From GWE2-40-63 sp050179685 (GTDB lineage: Bacteria; Bacteroidota; Bacteroidia; Bacteroidales; SZUA-534): 64,000 nucleotides of DNA. The position numbers were made by a program, and so were the translations under genes. Below, in pieces: positions 62,635 through 64,000 of this stretch. The notes under the pieces are model-generated. The model had not been told where the DNA came from and did no database searches. It saw only the letters and a list, made by a program, of their open reading frames with translations. Each line of letters opens with the position of its first letter. Within the stretch, counting starts at the first letter, position 1. The stretch covers positions 1 through 64,000 of the forward strand of contig JBFXEW010000012.1 in assembly GCA_050179685.1 (NCBI GenBank), written 5' to 3'.

Positions 62635-64000
62635 CTAACCCTTATTTAGCTTTTCTTTTGTTACAGCATCAATCAGGTACATTACCGATTTGTAGTCGAT
62701 GCCGCTGTTTTTAGCTAAGCCAATTTCACAGGTCCGGCTGTTTGAATAACCGCTTTGGCATCCGGTAACGGCAGGTTTTAATTTGCGCAAAGCCCAGTCG
62801 TTTAGTTGCGGATGCGAAAATCCTTTGTCGCCGGCAAAGCCACAACAACCCACTTCTTCAGGAAAAACAGGCTTACTGGTGCAGGTCTGCGCAACTTTAA
62901 TGAATTTGTCGGTCAAATCCATTTTGGTGCTGCTGCATGTGACATGGAAGGCCAGCGGCTGGTCCGATTTTTCAAAAGTCAGTTTATCCAAAAGAAAATC
63001 GTGGGCAAATTCAACCGGTTCGTAAAGTTTCAGGCGGGGATCCATAACTTTTTTCATGCGGTAGATGCAGGGACTGGTATCGCATAAAACCGGGTACTCT
63101 CCGTTGTTCGACGCTTTTAACAGGGCTTTTTCCAATTCATCTGATTTTTGATTGGCCACCTGAATAAAACCCTTACTTTCCCAGGGAGTTCCACAGCAAA
63201 GCTGATTCATGGTTTCCGGAAAAAGAACCTGATAGCCGGCCCGCTCCAACACGTCGATGGTTACCTGCATTAAAGGTTTTTGATCGGTATCGCTTCGAGC
63301 TGGTCCCATGGTTTGGTTTATACAGCTCGGAAAATAAACTACCTTAGACCGATTATTGTTTGCCTTGCCGGGGCTTACGCTCTTAGTTTTTGCAGCCTGG
63401 GGCAGGTAAGGGTTCCAGGCCGGAATGGTGTTAAACGAAGCAGCTCGAACTGTTGATGCAAGCCCTTGCATTACCCGATTACCCAACAGATTTTGCGAAA
63501 ACGCCACAAAACCCAGTCCTTTCCGCAATACATTCTGGGTGGTATCAAAATTATCGGCAATACGCAAGGCCCATTTTTGTGCCGTTGCCTTGTCGCGGTT
63601 TTGTTCGTCGCGTAGCTTTTTTATCAGAATGCCGGTGTCGATGGAAAGCGGGCACGAAGTAGCACAAAGTCCGTCTCCCGCGCAGGTTTCGTTGCCCAGA
63701 AACTGAAAGTCTTTTTCTATTGATGCAAGTAATTTGGGGTTTTCCTGCGTTGCTTTCAGGCGATTCACTTCGCGCAATACCACAATACGCTGTCTGGCCG
63801 AAAGGGTATACCCGGTCGAAAGGCAGTTGATTTCGCAAAATCCGCATTCAATGCATTTATCTACCGTTTCGTCGACCAGCGGAAGGGGTTTAAAATGCTT
63901 CAGGTGCGCTTTGGGATTGTCGTTTATTATTACCCCGGGATTCAAAATATGGTTTGGATCGAAAACCGTTTTAATGGTTTGCATCATGCGGTAAAGTTCG
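62635..64000 (-). CDS. FAD/Fe-S oxidoreductase, C-terminal part (D-lactate dehydrogenase-like)
   Basis: The frame is open to the right edge; only the C-terminal 454 residues are visible, and the FAD-binding part must lie beyond. The visible part opens with the end of the FAD oxidase C-domain (ELYRMMQTIKTVFDPNHILNPG), then two 4Fe-4S groups (CIECGFCEINC; CAGDGLCATSCP) and two CCG-type cysteine domains (QLCCGTPWESKG; GCCGFAGDKGF). This order matches FAD-linked D-lactate dehydrogenase/glycolate oxidase fusions that feed electrons to the quinone pool. No frameshift is seen. Confidence 0.88.
   Translation of the reverse strand, partial: ELYRMMQTIKTVFDPNHILNPGVIINDNPKAHLKHFKPLPLVDETVDKCIECGFCEINCLSTGYTLSARQRIVVLREVNRLKATQENPKLLASIEKDFQFLGNETCAGDGLCATSCPLSIDTGILIKKLRDEQNRDKATAQKWALRIADNFDTTQNVLRKGLGFVAFSQNLLGNRVMQGLASTVRAASFNTIPAWNPYLPQAAKTKSVSPGKANNNRSKVVYFPSCINQTMGPARSDTDQKPLMQVTIDVLERAGYQVLFPETMNQLCCGTPWESKGFIQVANQKSDELEKALLKASNNGEYPVLCDTSPCIYRMKKVMDPRLKLYEPVEFAHDFLLDKLTFEKSDQPLAFHVTCSSTKMDLTDKFIKVAQTCTSKPVFPEEVGCCGFAGDKGFSHPQLNDWALRKLKPAVTGCQSGYSNSRTCEIGLAKNSGIDYKSVMYLIDAVTKEKLNKG

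Overview
The window reads as a chromosomal segment of a Bacteroidota bacterium. The signs are a subtilisin-like protease with a C-terminal type IX secretion sorting domain, a TonB-dependent receptor, a LytTR response regulator, several short lipoproteins, Bacteroidota-style TAnnTTTG promoter boxes, and a caa3-type cytochrome oxidase cluster. The mix of an oxygen-respiring oxidase and the [FeFe]-hydrogenase maturase HydF suggests a facultative or microaerophilic marine or sediment lineage. The genus cannot be read from the sequence by eye.

Bases 1 to about 19.3 kb are an A+T-rich accessory island. It ends at a tyrosine integrase and a small excisionase-like helix-turn-helix gene beside a tRNA-Ser(TGA). 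From left to right it carries: a secreted caspase-like protease with a secreted beta-sandwich partner; a complete type I restriction-modification operon (hsdR-hsdM-hsdS) whose specificity subunit carries an extra C-terminal domain resembling Panacea/DUF4065; a toxin-antitoxin-chaperone triplet (HigB-like toxin, XRE antitoxin, SecB-like chaperone) followed by a two-helix membrane protein; and an unusual tightly packed operon of an McrB-like AAA+ protein, McrC, a small protein resembling 3-methyladenine DNA glycosylases, and an agmatine/peptidylarginine deiminase-like enzyme. A MORN/TonB-domain protein and a clear terminator follow. The McrBC-glycosylase-deiminase operon is the best candidate here for an undescribed defence system.

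Bases 19.6 to 39.5 kb are core-like genes: TrmH, the secreted subtilase, a LytTR regulator, a class III aminotransferase, a membrane-tailed response regulator, HtpG, two exported thioredoxin-fold proteins, a four-gene unit (duplicated-domain lipoprotein, TonB receptor, TiaS-like protein, ABC exporter), an M14 peptidase and a beta-lactamase-fold hydrolase. Bases 39.5 to 47.9 kb alternate ordinary genes (M19 dipeptidase, DUF1289, lipoproteins, an FNR-like reductase, RlmN) with intergenic regions full of repeats. These include three copies of an exactly 49-bp inverted-repeat element, a MITE-like element, a seven-copy 41-bp tandem array, and two copies of a long two-hairpin repeat.

Bases 47.9 to 59.5 kb hold a thioesterase, HydF, Aat and then a long respiratory operon: a Tat-exported Fe-S protein, NrfD, cytochrome c, DoxX, SCO1, and cytochrome oxidase subunits I-III-IV-II with CtaB. 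Together these suggest electron flow from menaquinol through the Fe-S/NrfD/cytochrome c module to the caa3 oxidase. A perfect 22-bp-period tandem array separates this operon from an outer membrane protein gene. TatD, TcdA and the C-terminal part of a D-lactate dehydrogenase-like flavin/Fe-S protein close the window.
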